A stretch of DNA of 64,000 nucleotides, from NCBI RefSeq assembly GCF_040712315.1, contig NC_134023.1, forward strand, positions 64,123,257-64,187,256, written 5' to 3'. The translations under genes and the position numbers were made by a program. Shown one piece after another: positions 1 through 13,076 of this stretch (within the stretch, counting starts at the first letter, position 1; every line of letters begins with the position of its first letter). This DNA comes from Castanea sativa. Its lineage: Eukaryota > Streptophyta > Magnoliopsida > Fagales > Fagaceae. The notes beneath the pieces were generated by a model that was not told where the DNA came from, did not search any database, and worked only from the letters and a program-made list of their open reading frames with translations.

Positions 1-1873
1 CGGTGCTGGAATTTGAGAAGACAATAAGAAGAATCCAAGAAAAAATATAAAGGCAGAGCCTCCTCTAACTTGTTTTGTGAGAAGCAAAGGAGAAAGAGTA
101 TGAGAAAAAAATAAATCCAGAAGAAAGAGAAAAAATTGATATAATAGTAGTTGGTATAATTTTTTAATAAAAAAATCTAATTGCTAATGTACAGTAGCCT
201 ATCAGACTTGATGAGCTACTATTCATGAGCAAAAAATAAATTGTGATTTAAAGAATCCACTGGAGACCGTTTATTTGGTTTCATTCTCTATTATAGAGAT
301 TATTTTGCTTTTACCTAAGCTATTGGAGATGCTCTTAGTTGGGGGCAACGTAGCTAATAAGTATTTCCAAGTCGTATGTGTGTGTATATATATAATTTGA
401 AAAAAGTTACATTTTAATTAGTTTTATATTAAATTAACTGAAAGTATAAGTTTTTTCCTTTAATTTTATTTTAGACCTTTATATTTTAAAATTTTCATTT
501 TTGATGTTTCATGTATGATTCGATTGTTTATTTAGCCATTTTTTTTTATTCAATTTCCTATTTAAACCTTCATGTTTGATTCAATTTCGAAATGTAAACG
601 GCCAATTTTTAAAAAATAAAAATAAACATCCGACTTTCAATTGAATATTACTTGTTTGGCAAAATTCTTGACACTTTTTTTCTTCTTTTTTGATAATCAA
701 TTTTTGAGTTTGACACTTAACGTAGCTAATTCAAATGGACTCCCATTATCTTCCAAAACAAAAAAAGTGGACTCCTGCTTCTCCCAGTATGGCCTATGAT
801 GATGACATTTACAATATTTTACTTGGATGAAATATACACATAACTGACAATAGATGATCACTTAAAATGGGCAAACATATGGCTTCTCTTTTCAGCCTTG
901 ACCTCTCTGTATTTTTTTTATCAAATGAAAACCAAACCAATTAAAGAGTTGGTGGGGGAAAAGCATCACCATTAACTCATTAAGTGATAAGGTCATCATT
1001 CAAAACTCCCTTCATTATCAAGTGATAGTTAAAGTTTTCAAGTAACATGTAAGGAACAATAGTACTCAATTATTCAAGTGACTGTTTAAGAACTAATACC
1101 CTGAATTCCAAGTAATCTCTTCCTCTTCCAAATCTATTTTAGGCCTGGAAAAGGATAGATGCCCTTTGATCTAACTAAAATCTTTGTTAGATTCTCTTCT
1201 TTTTTTTTTTCAATAATCAAATCCTCTAACTCCAAAGTTTTGGACCCTTTGGTATTTGCATAGAGACACAAACATGTGCAATTGATGAAAAGGATAGCTC
1301 ACATCTTCATATCCTTGTGTGCACTATGCAACCACCCCAACCTAAGCTGTACCATCACAGGACCACACACCAAACAATTTCATCACCTTAAATTCACAAA
1401 CAACAGCAACCATACACAAGTCCACAAGACAAATCTTATAGCTACCGTTTGAGTCCTTGTTCTATAACTTATAAGTACTAAATCCCCAGGTAGGCCTTGT
1501 TTCTCCTTTTGAGATTCATGAGGTACGAACATTATAAATCTTAGGTATCTAACAATATTCAATCTTAGCTCTCATGATATTGCAGTGACCACACTTAAAG
1601 ATCCCTTATGTGGGAAAAAAATTTATCCATAGCATCTAACACCGTTTACTTATATCTTTCGTGTTCTCTCTTTACATCAATATTTTATTTATGGTTTAAT
1701 TACACATGTACTCCTCTACGTTTGTTTATGCTTTAATACGGTCCTAATAATTCGAAACAAAATTATGCTATTAAGTTTGTGAGAAAATGGTCTCTTGAAC
1801 GAGTGAATTCACACGAACTAGATATACTTATTCGCTTATCATATTTCAAGCATTATTAATGCTTTTCATGTCT

Positions 1874-1913
<40 letters not shown>

Positions 1914-2731
1914 ATTTTGAGTTGGTACTGTTTATTGTTGGATTTTGAATATAAATTGTTGTGTAATTTAGGCATCATCTGTTGTTATACATTTTGCTTA
2001 AGTAACCTTCTCGCTTGTTCGAGCAAATTTCCTTTCATTTGACATGTTACCATTTTTAATTCAATACTTTAATAAAAGAGACCATTTAATACAAACTTGT
2101 TAACAACATTATAACTTAACTTATTGATATCTTTTAACATCTTAACTTATTGATAAGGTGGAAAGAAAAAATGTGAGCCTAAAGCAATAAGTTTTTCATC
2201 AAATTTAACTCATTTTCTTTTCTATCAAAAAAAAAAAAAAAAACTCATTTTCTTTTCTCTCATGTTATTCACTATTCAGACAACGAAAAAGACTTAATTT
2301 TTCTTCCTTTCCCTTCTCTTCCCTTCAAACCAAACATAACGTAAAGATCACAACGAAACATTTGGATAAAGATTATATTAAATTATGAAGCAAACAATTA
2401 AAGAATAAAGTCAATAGACATGCATTGAAACTAAACCCAAAAAAAAAAAAAAATCAAACACTCACTCAAGCTTTGCTTTCAAACACATCAATTTCATTGT
2501 CAGCCTTTTCTAGTTTCATCAGTTAAAATTTTTTCAAACAGATTCAGTACCCACCAAAAGGCACAAGTATACCAAACTCACCCTTTAAAACTAGCACCTT
2601 CCAAAAAATAAAAAACCAAACCCCACAAACTCAAACTTCTTTTTTTTTCTTTTGATAATACCACAAACTCAACTTGGTACCACAACACCACCTCCCAAGT
2701 TGTCCCAACCAGTCCAAACCCCACAAACACA

Positions 2732-2768
<37 letters not shown>

Positions 2769-2837
2769 ACCACCACCACCAACAGTGTTATCACCAAAAC
2801 CAAAAAACCAAAAACCCAGAAAGCAAAAAGCAAAAGC
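1..2837. other. Intergenic region, left edge to methyltransferase gene
   Basis: No open frame here resembles a known protein. The stretch is AT-rich, with a long poly-T run (about 1876-1912) and shorter poly-A runs (2226-2243, 2441-2454). The last few hundred bases are the promoter and 5' leader of the methyltransferase gene. The leader includes a CT microsatellite at about 2739-2766. No convincing TATA box could be chosen. Confidence 0.5.
2739..2766. repeat. (CT)n microsatellite in 5' leader
   Basis: About 13 uninterrupted CT units lie some 75 bases upstream of the methyltransferase start codon. Pyrimidine-rich CT tracts are common in plant 5' leaders and are often polymorphic in length. 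Confidence 0.85.
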
Positions 2838-4605
2838 ATGTACAGAGACACGTCGAGCTGCAACACCTACAACTATGGCGATGCTCTGTACTGGGACGCT
2901 CGCTACATCCAAGAAGGTGGTTCCTTTGATTGGTACCAGCGTTACTCTGCTCTCCGCCCTTTTGTTCGCAAGTATGTTCGTCCCTCCTCTCGTGTGCTCA
3001 TGGTTGGCTGTGGCAATGCCGGTAATTTCATCTCCTTTTCTCTGTTCTGTTTTGTTTTCTCTGCTTTGTGTTGTTTCCTCTGTTTGGTAGCTGGGAAAGT
3101 TGTGGGAAACGAAAAAAGATATGAAATTGGGTTCTGGGTTTTCTAGATTTTGGTTGGTGTTTATTGCTCTGCTCTTTTTTCCTCTGTTTGGTTGCTGGGA
3201 AATTGTGGGGGAAGGAAAAATAAATGAAATTGGGTTTCTGGGTTTCCTCCATTTAGATTATTGGATATTGCTCTGCTCTTATTTTCCTCTGCTTGTTAGC
3301 TGGGAAATTGTGGGAGAAGAAAAAGAAATTAAATTGGGATTTTGGGTTTCCTTGATTTAGATTGTTTTATATTGCTCTGCTATTTCTTCCTCAGTTTGAT
3401 TGCTAGGAAATTTTTAGAACAGAAAAAGAATTCAATTTGGGCTTTTGGGTTTCCTCTGTATGGATAATTATGTATTGCTCTCTGTTTGGTTGCTGGGAAC
3501 TTGTGGGAAAAGAAAAGGGGATGAAATTGGGTTGTTGGGTTTCCTGACCTCAATGTAAATAATTATGTATTGGTCAGCTCCTTTTTTCTCTGTTGCGTTG
3601 AAATTGTGGGAAACGGAAAAGAGAAAGAATTGGGTTTCCTCAATTTGTATAAATTATAAATTATTCCTACTCAATTTGTATAAATTATAAATTTGTATAA
3701 ATTATATTACTATGCTCTTTTTTTCACTATTTGATTGATAGTGTTAACTGTTAGAATTGAAAAAGAGAAAATTGAGTTTTTGCCTTTTTGGGATTTAAGG
3801 TTGTTCACTATTTGAGTCAACAATTTTGGAATTTTACACAAATTTGGCCAGATCCCCTGCCCCTTTTGGGCTTATTGTTCAAATTTGAGAACCTTACAGG
3901 TCTCTGTCTCTTTCTCCTCCTGTTTGGTTGGTGTAGAAGTTCAGGAAGGTAAAGCAATTGGATTTTGGCAAAATTGTTGATTATTCGGTAAATGGGACTT
4001 GAGAAATTAATTTTAGAATTTGGTACGATTCAACTATACGGCTTGGTAGAGCTGTAAGTTGTTAGATTTGGGAATTCATCTCAACATGATGTTGAAACAT
4101 TTCTTTCTTGGGAATCATGAGGTTGTGGGACTCTGTTGATAATATTGGGCAGTGGGTATAAAAAGTATATATTGATTAATAAATCAAATTGGTAATTGTT
4201 ACAGTTAGTTGGATACTTTGGTCTGAAGCTCCAAGCACTTTGGGATTGTGGGGTCAGAGTAGTGTTAGGTGAGTCTTCGGGGCATAGTAATTTTGGGTTA
4301 ATACTGTAACTACTTGTTACTTGCAAGGAAAATGCAGTCTTGAAGCTTCTTGGTATGGTTTTGTTATGATATACATCCCATTGCCTTTTCATGTATTTTT
4401 AATATGGCTTTTTCTTAAATTGAAAAGTTGGAATGGTATTATTTGTTATTTTTTGGACATGATGTCATGTCTAGAGGGTCCTTTGAATGGTCAGTTGTTG
4501 ATGTAAATAATGTTGTTAGCTGCAATAATGATTAAGGATTTAAGGTACTTTGTACTTTCCCCCAACTCTGTTGCCCTCACCATCATAAAATAACAGATGG
4601 TTGAT

Positions 4606-4639
<34 letters not shown>

Positions 4640-7600
4640 AATCCTGCAACTTGGTGACGGCCTTTGTTGAATCTTTGCAAATGCCTCTCTCTGCAAGATA
4701 CCAAAGCAACCATTTTTTCTTGAAACACCAAAGTGACATTATTATTATATTTTTTGGCCTTTGGGTAGAGTTTTTGAAAAAAAAAAAAAAAAAGACTAAG
4801 CGCTCTTATTATTTTTAAAAAGGAGAATGGGCTGGGAGGGATTGGTCCTATAACAATCACAAGAAAAACTGTTGACGAACCCAATATTTCTGTTTCTTCT
4901 GTTATAACTGGATAAGAAGAGAAAAGGGATAGCTGAACAATCCCTTTAACAATGTGAGAGAGAGAGATACAAGCCCGGATTACTAAATAATTTTGGGGAA
5001 TATATATATTGTCTTGATGCTTTTTATTATGGTTTTGTTGTGGTAAACATCCCATTGCCTTTAATTTGTTTTTCAATATGATAAACTATTACAGATATCG
5101 CTTATCTTAAACTGCAAAGTTGATATGGTAATATTTATTATTTATGGAAATGATAGCATGTTTAGAGGGTCCATTGAATGGCAGTTGTTGCTGCAAATAA
5201 CATTGTGACCTGAAACAATGATTAGGGAACTTTGTATTACTCCAATTGTTGCCCTTGCCATTGTAAAATAACAAATGGTTGGCGTGAAACTGACACTCAT
5301 TCTAATCATAGACATAGAAGCTCTAAGATTTTCAGCTTTAAGATTTTCAGCTTTTTTGATACGAAGCTTCAAAGTTTTGCATTTGCTTCATTTGTTTTGA
5401 CTAAATTTTTGATAGAAGAATCATTTTTTTTCCTTGTAGTTATGTCAGAGGACATGGTCAAGGATGGATATGAAGACATAATGAACATTGACATTTCATC
5501 AGTGGCCATTGAGATGATGAGAAGAAAATATGAATACATCCCTCAGCTGAAATGTATCCTCTTAAAAGAACTACATGAATTCTTCTGTAAAGTCTAAGAT
5601 TACCTTTTCTGAAGTAAGCCCCAAAGTTTGTGGGCAAATTTCCTTAATGAATCTTGATAGATATGCAAATGGATGTTAGGGACATGAGCTTCTTCCCTGA
5701 TGAATCATTTGACAGTATCATTGATAAAGGTAGGGATCTGTCCATTCATTACATGCTTTATCAATATTTGAGATATGTTAAACTAATTTTTTTTTTTGTT
5801 TGTTGATGATATTTGTCTTTGCCATGGCATATGCACTCTGCTGATCCTTGAACCAGGAACTCTTGATTCTTTGATGGTATGATGGGTATTGAAATGTTCT
5901 CATTATTCCTGAAGTTCATTGTTTGGCATGCTCTAATCCATTCATTTGTGGTTGTGAATTCCAGTGTGGCACTGATGCTCCAATTAGTGCAACTCAAATG
6001 CTAGGGGAAGTGAGTAGGTTGTAGAATAAATCTACGACTTGTTTTTATTTATTTATTTGTAAATCTCCTCACTAGGCATGCTTCGTTTTTCTTGCAGGCT
6101 GCTTAAACCTGGAGGGATCTATATGTTGGTAAGCATATACCCATAGATGAGGCTGTATTTTTTTTTTTTATTGCTGTTTTGTTTTTCCTGTTCAGATTGC
6201 ATGACCCATTCTTAATTTGTCATTAACAGATAACCTATGGCGATCCATCAGTAAGGATGCCTCATTTGATCCGACCAGTATACAATTGGAAAACTCTGCT
6301 GTACATTATACGTAAGTTTTGCTTCTTAACTTGAAGCTATTCAAATATCCTTGTTTCTCTTTGTTCCTTTAGTTTTCTAGAAGTCAGTCAAGGCTCAAGC
6401 TTCCAGATTGTTATTTCATTTTCTTTTCCTCTTTGAACAAATGTAGTGAATCTAGGTTGCATTATATTCCTTGTTTCTGTCTGGTTCCAAATGTATATAT
6501 TTTGTGTTGCTTGGATGTGGATGTTGCATGGAGTTAAGTGGCTTTTAGCTGTTTACACTTGTGGTCTTCTTTTTTAATGGTTAGTCTCACATGTGCACCT
6601 GTGCACCCGATGGGTCTTATAAGGGGGAGGAGGTGCTAGTTGAGGTAGAGCTCATTGGCTTACAATTGTGGTTTGTTTACTTATGAAACCTTTGTTTTCT
6701 CAAATACTCATGATTATGTCATAATAATAAGCCAAATGGCCCTGTTTTTTGGATTAATATATACTAACTTAAAAGTCCAAATTGTTATTTTTGTAGTTCT
6801 CTTTGTTTCACTCTTGTATACTATGATTAAGGGTTAGTATTCAGTTTGAGTGCATTGTACAATTTATATTGATGTGTTCTTTTGTGGGTTTGTGCATGTG
6901 TGAGTGGGATATTACACAATTTTGCAGGGTAAGTTAGAATGGGGAACACGTGGAAATCCTACACTATGTTCACTGTTTTGAACTTCCAACCTTTATATGA
7001 AGGAAAGTAGGGATTAGAGAAGCTCTCTATGTACAATTTGAGACATAGCTAGTTGGTATCTATAACTTGTTTAAGGCTTTAGAACATCAGGCCTTGGAGT
7101 GAGCACACATGTGGGCTGCACGCACCTGGCCGTTTGTGGTCCATGCAGTTATACACCAATGATTTCGTTTCTTCTACATCTAAATAGTTGTGCATTCCAC
7201 TTTTTTGCATGTCTGTTAAAACGATTATTCTCTTTATGGCCATTTGACTACAGTGATATTGTGACCCTATTATTGGTGGCTATTTGTATGTATCTTGTCC
7301 TCTCTTTTGTAGCTTGTATATATTACAACTCTTCTTGATCCATTTTGGTAGGACTGAGGAAAATGTTGTTGGGGTGACATAAAAAAGTTTTAGTAATTCT
7401 TAAGGCACCTTTTGGCAATAGGATAGGTTGCATATTATCAGTGTTCACAGAATCTATTGATACCTTATTTCAAATATAATGTTATAAATCTTCCAAAATG
7501 AGAGGAAGTGGCTTTAGTTCTTTTCATATGAAGTTTATTTGGAATTTTTAATTGATTGGTAAGTTAGACGTGCACTTAGTGGGTCTTGAACCCATGACCT

Positions 7601-8175
7601 CATCCTCTGTCCCGTTATTATGGGAGGAGGAAGTTCCAATTGAACTAGAGCTCATTGGTGAGACTCATTCTGGAAATTGATTGTCTATTTCTAAGTCGTC
7701 AATCATTTTTAACAACCTATGTATAGGATATCCCAGCATCTTGTTAATATTTAGGTAATGCATCCTGATGTTATCCCAGCATTATCCGTTTGTAAAATAG
7801 GTATGTAGCTAGTGCAGTTTTTGCTCACTCTTTGTGTGTGTCTGTGTTCTTTGAATTCTTTTAATCTTGGATTATGTTATACCTGTCTTGGCTATGTGGT
7901 ATTTTATTAATAGTTGCAATAACAAATTTCATTACTAAAGAAAGGACCCTCAATACTTGTTTTGTTGTCTTTTTCTCCATCCTTTCACAGCAAGACCGGG
8001 ATTTGAGAAGGATGAAGGTTGTAGTTCGGCAAAAAAATCATATTTGGAACCTGTTCCTACCACTGAGGACGGCTTACTTCCACCAAGTTTTGTTTTGGAA
8101 GATCCAGATTCTCACTTTATATATGTGTGTAGAAAGACGGTTGAAACAGAGCTAATCTTCACACCTACCCATTGA
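2838..8175 (+). CDS. Class I SAM-dependent methyltransferase, EEF1A-KMT4/METTL13-like
   Basis: Coding exons: 2838-3021, 5440-5553, 5661-5729, 5857-5876, 5965-6017, 6098-6128, 6230-6311 and 7991-8175. Together they are 738 nt (245 aa plus stop), and all junctions are GT-AG with the frame preserved. The N terminus (YWDARY, FDWYQRY) is typical of the METTL13/EEF1AKMT4-like family. Motif I reads VLMVGCGNA (about residues 54-62). The acidic motif NIDISSVAI follows, then MDVRDMSFFPDESFD and a late LLKPGGIYML strand. The protein ends in a short tail (HFIYVCRK) instead of a second domain. Relatives methylate lysines of elongation factor 1A or other proteins; the substrate here is inferred only from family. 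The ATG at 2838 is the first that reads into the conserved N terminus. The 20-nt exon 4 is very short, but frame and homology both need it. Intron 1 (2.4 kb) and intron 7 (1.7 kb) contain repeats listed separately. Confidence 0.86.
3086..3650. repeat. Intronic ~103-bp minisatellite, about 6 copies
   Basis: A unit built around GCTGGGAAATTGTGGGA, then a GAAATTGGGTT-TGGGTTTCCT core and a TATTGCTCTGCTC end, recurs head to tail. Unit starts fall near 3090, 3194, 3299, 3402, 3492 and 3597, with spacings of 104, 105, 103, 90 and 105 bases. The array begins about 65 bases inside intron 1 of the methyltransferase gene. The copies have clearly diverged. Confidence 0.75.
4345..5290. repeat. Tandem duplication inside methyltransferase intron 1
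   Basis: The segment from about 4345 to 4600 (ACATCCCATTGCC, then AGAGGGTCCTTTGAATGG, then AAAATAACAGATGGTTG) reappears from about 5020 to 5285 with the same order of landmarks and moderate divergence. The offset is about 675 bases. The first copy ends in a GA microsatellite (4608-4637). Confidence 0.65.
4608..4637. repeat. (GA)n microsatellite
   Basis: About 14 uninterrupted GA units in intron 1 of the methyltransferase gene. Confidence 0.85.
6585..6660 (-). repeat. Degenerate SINE-like fragment
   Basis: Read on the minus strand, it begins CCAATGAGCTCTACCTCAAC and passes through a CCTCCTCCCCCTTATAAGACCC stretch. This parallels the better-preserved tRNA-like SINE at 7559-7674 but lacks part of its middle. 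It lies in intron 7 of the methyltransferase gene. Confidence 0.4.
7559..7674 (-). mobile_element. tRNA-derived SINE-like element
   Basis: On the minus strand there is a box-A-like TAGTTCAATTGG near the 5' end and a box-B-like GGGTTCAAGACCC about 50 bases later, the layout of a pol III promoter. Flanking direct repeats AATTGATTG occur at 7550-7558 and 7675-7683, which supports retroposition. It sits in intron 7 of the methyltransferase gene. No clean poly-A tail is visible, so the copy is probably old. Confidence 0.5.
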
Positions 8176-11100
8176 AAACTGATGTTCTATAGGAATGCCT
8201 AGTGCTGGTAAGGAAATTTGTGCGCTGTTTACAAGCTCCGACATGCATCATAGTCACTTATATGATTATTGTTGCGAAATTTACAACCTGGACTAGTCAT
8301 TAGCATACTTGTGGAGTTGTTTGTAAAAGATACAAGATCCTATTTTTTTGACTTGACATCGTAGGCTAGTTTAGACATGAAGAATAAAAAGGAAATGAAA
8401 CCTATCGGACAAATAATGAGCTAAGCATCAGCTGTATTTCATGCTACTGTACCACCCAGAATTTTGTTTTCTATTTTTGAAGCACTTATCTGAATTAATT
8501 CTGACTGCAAGTGTATTGTAGCATTGGTTGTAATGTAACATTCTAGCTTCATTTTACTAGTTATGGTGACTGTTATGGTTGGGTATGTTGGTGAAGTGTA
8601 TTATACTTTCTCTGATTCTTTTTCTGGGTTTTTACGAAGATGTGAAATTCTGTGGTAAATCTATAGAATTACATATTTTTGGGTTGATTCCATCCCTAAT
8701 ACTGGTCATGGCCGCAAGAAATGGCTTTTGGGCCTTTTGGGGTTGCTACAAGGCTATGCAGTATGTGGTAAAATCTACAAAACTCAATAGTGTAACTGTA
8801 AATACTCAGTCTTCAACCTGATTGAGTTAAAAAAAAAGAGTAATAAAGAAATTCGGTCACTTCTTGTTTATTATCCATTGAAAATAAAGCTAAGTAGTAG
8901 CTCTAGGCTTGCAATAATTATTTAATGCAACGGCTATACATATCGTATCTCTCACAATATATGGGCTGCACAGCTCATGGGATCTACATGTTGGTCTTGA
9001 CTTTGAAGATGTTGCATGCTACTGTTACATAAAATACCAACCCAAGTTTGAGATACCACAAACTAGGCTGGTGGGGCTGGTGAGAGGTAAGCTAAATTGA
9101 CATGATCAGGGATTCATCAGAATCGCCCTTGTTGACAGAGGGAATTGTAAGGTTTTGTCTTGTGTTTGATTTTGTTGGCCAAAACCACATAAGCCAAGTG
9201 CAGTGCATATGTTGTTGTTAACCCAAATGGTTCATCTATTATTGTCGTTTTGACTTGTTCTTGTCCATTACCACTGCAGTAGATTTCCATGTCCACAACC
9301 AAAAGTGCATAAAAATAACACACGTGTTGTTCTTGTCTGCCAAAAGTGCACTAAATTAGTAAATTATTGTCGTTATCTCAACAGTATAAAACTATAAACC
9401 ACGCGTATATTATTCTTGTTTGAAGATTGTTGTCGTTTATGTTAGGTGAGTGTTTTCCTTGTTTTTGGATAAGACCAAAATGTCATTGTTTTTGGATAAG
9501 ACCAAAATGTCATTTTCCTCAACTTTCAACATGTATGATTAGGACTTCTAGTGTTGGTAAAGTCATTCTTGGCATAAGCTTTAGATCTTTCTGTACTTCT
9601 TTGCAAAAAGAAGTGAGCGGATATCAAGAGACAAACATGTTGAGTAGAGCTCAGTCCAAAGCTCAAGATCCATAGGATCCATGTAAGAAACTTGAAGTTA
9701 CACCATTAAAACGTGGAAGACTTGGATTAAGGTGAATCAAGGAGAGCTCTTAGGGCCATTGCCAAATCCTTGCATATCATGGTTGACTGGTTTGTTCCAA
9801 GAGTGGTTTTGATTACTTGATGAAAAGCTGTAACTCTATGGTAATTTGAGGAATACATTGACATGTTCGTGAAGAAAACTCTAGTCATAAGTTTGGATTT
9901 TACATGCAAGCTCCCATTCTTTGGAAGGATGGTTTTACAAGTACATGGAGGGTAAAATTAGTACAAGTAAAAGCAAATATGAATAGTCATAAAAATTGGT
10001 GGTCAGGAGTTATCAGAGTGATCTTTCAATATTTTAGATCAATAATTTATAAAAAATGAGAAATCAAAAAGGATGTGCAACATAAGATTAGAGTATGGTG
10101 GAATGATATAGAAAAGCATATCATGTGATTGTAAAATATGACATTTTTTAAATGGTTAGAATTACTTACATAATATATATGTTGTGACCACAGCTTGAGC
10201 TCACTCCTTCTCTACTCCCCTAAGTGCCTAGAGAGATACCAATTGGGTAGTCGTAAATACGAATTAGTTGTAGAGAAAAGTTTTAAGATTGTTAAAATAT
10301 GCTATACTATGTTACAAATTATTAAGTTTTTACATAGTAATGTATTCATAAAATAAGCAGAATGATAAATGATACTAACAAAAATATTAAAATAGATAAG
10401 TGAAAATATGAGAATATATGTGATTAATTCATATTAAAATAGCGTGTATCAATAATTGAATAGAGTTTAAGGCTTTAAGATACAAAACTTTCAAATGATC
10501 TAGCCATTTGTGTACTGAGATCATTCTCCCCCAAATATTCTTCTGAATAGTTTTTCCCTTATAAAGTTCTTTCTAGTTCTATGGTTTTTTATTTTTTGTT
10601 TTTAAATAAATACTCTTTCTAGTTTCAAGGCTCTCTTTTCTTGAAGGAAGAGAGGAGCTATAAATGGAAATATTGATTTTCGGCCTATTGCGTGAAATTG
10701 TGACAAATTGATTTTTGGGAGTGCTGTTTTTGGTTGTGAATTGTGATATGAACTTAAAAAGGTTACAAACCTAAAAAAGAAAAGAAGAAAAAAAAACATT
10801 TTATATTGAATGCTAAAAACGATGGACAAGATACACAAAGAGATAAGAAAATATTGATTTTTGGAGTATTACGTGTAGCTGTGACAAAATGATTTTGGGA
10901 GTACCATTTTTGGTGGTGACTAACATGAATATTTATTGCATAATAATGCTAGAATTGTTATAAGGATTCTGCTAATTGAAAAAGTATTGACAGCTTTTGG
11001 GAGTACCATTTGGAAATATTTTTTCAAAAATTGAAAAAGTATTGACAATTTTTTTAATTTCAAAGAAAATGTTTCCAAAAATAGATAACTTGTTATAAAT

Positions 11101-11930
11101 GTCACTGCAATTTTATTATAAAAAATGCAAAAAAATAAAAGAAAAGAAGAAGATGCAGGAGATGTAGTAAAAAAGTTCTTCAATTTAATTCTTATATGTC
11201 AAAACTCAAAAAGATGATTAGAAATTTGAATTGGAGATTGGAGGGATAAGAGTTTGGTAAGTTGTGAATCACTTGTGTAAATTTGAAGGTCCATAGATAA
11301 TAATTAAATTTTTTTTGATAATATTTTAATCTAAATTGTTGCAAGAATCTTATTGGAAAATGCCTATGCCAAGAATGAAATAAAGATAGAGAGAGTAGTT
11401 TGAAATCTATTTGACAAACCCATGTAGAAATGAGGTTAAAGGAAAAAAAAAGAAAAGAAGAAAAAGAATAAATATCAGAGTAGAACATTATTAATTTTTG
11501 TCTTTTTGTTTTTTTTGGGATTAAAGAGCAGGAATGCAGGATGACTTTAAGGTCTTTTACTTTTACTTGTCAATCTGACCGGCTACAAAAAAATAATAAT
11601 AATAATAAAAAAATAAAACAACAACAACAAAACAAAAAGCTGTTCCTGTCCAACTCTGTTAGTTGTTTAACACTGTGAGAACAGAAAACATGTTTTTTTG
11701 TTTTTGGAGAATTAAAACCTTGGTTGGTGGTGGTATACCTTTAAACAGACTTTTTATTTATTTTATTTGTTTTCAATATAATTAGACAGTGGGGAAGGGA
11801 CGGGTAGGTTTGAAACGCATTCATGATGCGCCACAAAAAGATATAATTACCATTGACTTATCAATTGAATCCATTTTAAACCGACAATTTTAAAGTCCGA
11901 CAATTTTAGTTTTTTTTTTTTTTTTTTTTT
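8176..11930. other. Intergenic region with no recognised gene
   Basis: The start is presumed 3' UTR of the methyltransferase gene. Beyond it, no open frame resembles a known protein. Two small repeats are visible. A unit ending GGATAAGACCAAAATGTCAT is duplicated at about 9455-9512. A segment containing ATATTGATTTT and GTGACAAATTGATTTTGGGAG occurs near 10659-10735 and again near 10848-10925. The right part (10300-11900) is very AT-rich. Confidence 0.5.
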
Positions 11931-12600
11931 GGTGAAAATTACATTTTTGTCTTTATATTTTTAGACGATTTTCATTTTGATCCTTAAATTTTATTTTCAT
12001 CGCTTTTAGTCCCTATTTAAAAAAACGCCATCTAGTTTTGTCCTTTCCGTCAGTGCCTTAACGGCAAAGTCCTAGGTGACAGACAGAACTACTAAAATAA
12101 TAATAATAAATTTTATTTTGACATTAAAAAAATGTCACGTCAGCATCTAAATTAAAAAAAAAATTATTAATTTTAACTAAATAAAAAAATAAAAAAAATC
12201 AAAATTCACATGAATTAAGATCTAATAGTATCTTGAATAAGAACATCAACCCAGATATAAGATCTCAAAATTAAAAACCAAAAGTCACAAATAACTTAGA
12301 AAATAAGAACACAAAATTAAACATCAAATCCACAAAACCCACTATCTCATGATCCCCAATCCCCACAAACCCTAACCCTTCAAATTGAAGACCCAAAACC
12401 CATTCGATGATCAAACCCCAGCAATCCAAAACAACGATCCTGAACCAATCTCACTCCACTCCCAAAACCACAACAATCCACGTCTTCTCTCGCCGAGCCT
12501 CAAAACTGCAACTAGCACTCCAGTTGGGATATCACATTGGATTTGGGGCTATCACTATCAACAAAGCAAGAAAAACAAGAACATAAATCCAGATCTAAGT

Positions 12601-12762
12601 GTGTTCCCACAACAACAACAGACCCAGCAGGCATAATACCCACACCCACACCCACAATAACCCTACATGATGATGCCACCACAAGCTCAGCCCACCAGCG
12701 CCAATGAGGTTTGCACTCTTTGGATCGGAGACCTCCAGTACTGGATGGACGAGAATTATCTC
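12601..12762 (+). pseudogene. Captured fragment of an RBP45/47-type RNA-binding protein
   Basis: The frame reads a Gln-rich stretch, then YPHPHPQ, MMMPPQAQP and TLWIGDLQYWMDENYL. The last is the hallmark start of the first RRM in plant RBP45/RBP47 proteins (oligouridylate/poly(A)-binding, hnRNP-like). Two in-frame TAA codons break the upstream part (PHPQ-stop-PYMMM). Similarity ends just after ENYL, well before an RRM (about 80 residues) is complete. It lies inside the inverted-repeat element, so it is best read as a captured, decayed gene 5' piece. Confidence 0.75.
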
Positions 12763-13007
12763 TGGATCAAAGACCCCACATCACTTTTCTACATGCTTTT
12801 TATTCGTTTTTGGTTTCTGGGTTTTGATCTATGAAATTGTAATGTGTGTTTCGTGTTTTTTATTTTTGTTATGTAGTTTAGGTGTTTGATTTTTTGTCTC
12901 TGAGACTTTTTTGTCAGAATGGTTGTTTTGTTGCATACCCATTTTTTGTTTTTCGATCCTGTTCATGTTTCTGTTAACTTTTGGTCGTGAAAACTTTGTG
13001 GGCTTTA

Positions 13008-13076
13008 CATTATGTGGTGCAAGGAGAAGGGTTTCCCATTGTTCTTATTCATGGATTTGGTGCCTTTGCATTTTAG
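13008..13076 (+). pseudogene. Captured fragment of an alpha/beta-hydrolase gene
   Basis: The frame reads HYVVQGEG-FPIVLIHGFGA-FAF and then stops at TAG (13074-13076). This matches the opening strand of plant alpha/beta-hydrolases, where the oxyanion-hole motif HGFGAS follows the first core strand. The nucleophile elbow and the rest of the fold are absent, so nothing functional is encoded. It lies 250 bases downstream of the RBP45/47 fragment in the same transposon and comes from a different host gene. Confidence 0.68.

Noticed and set aside
7050..7320. Hydrophobic frame in methyltransferase intron 7 as a small membrane protein
   Set aside because: No family resemblance. The composition is explained by T-rich intron sequence, and it lies wholly between two validated exons.
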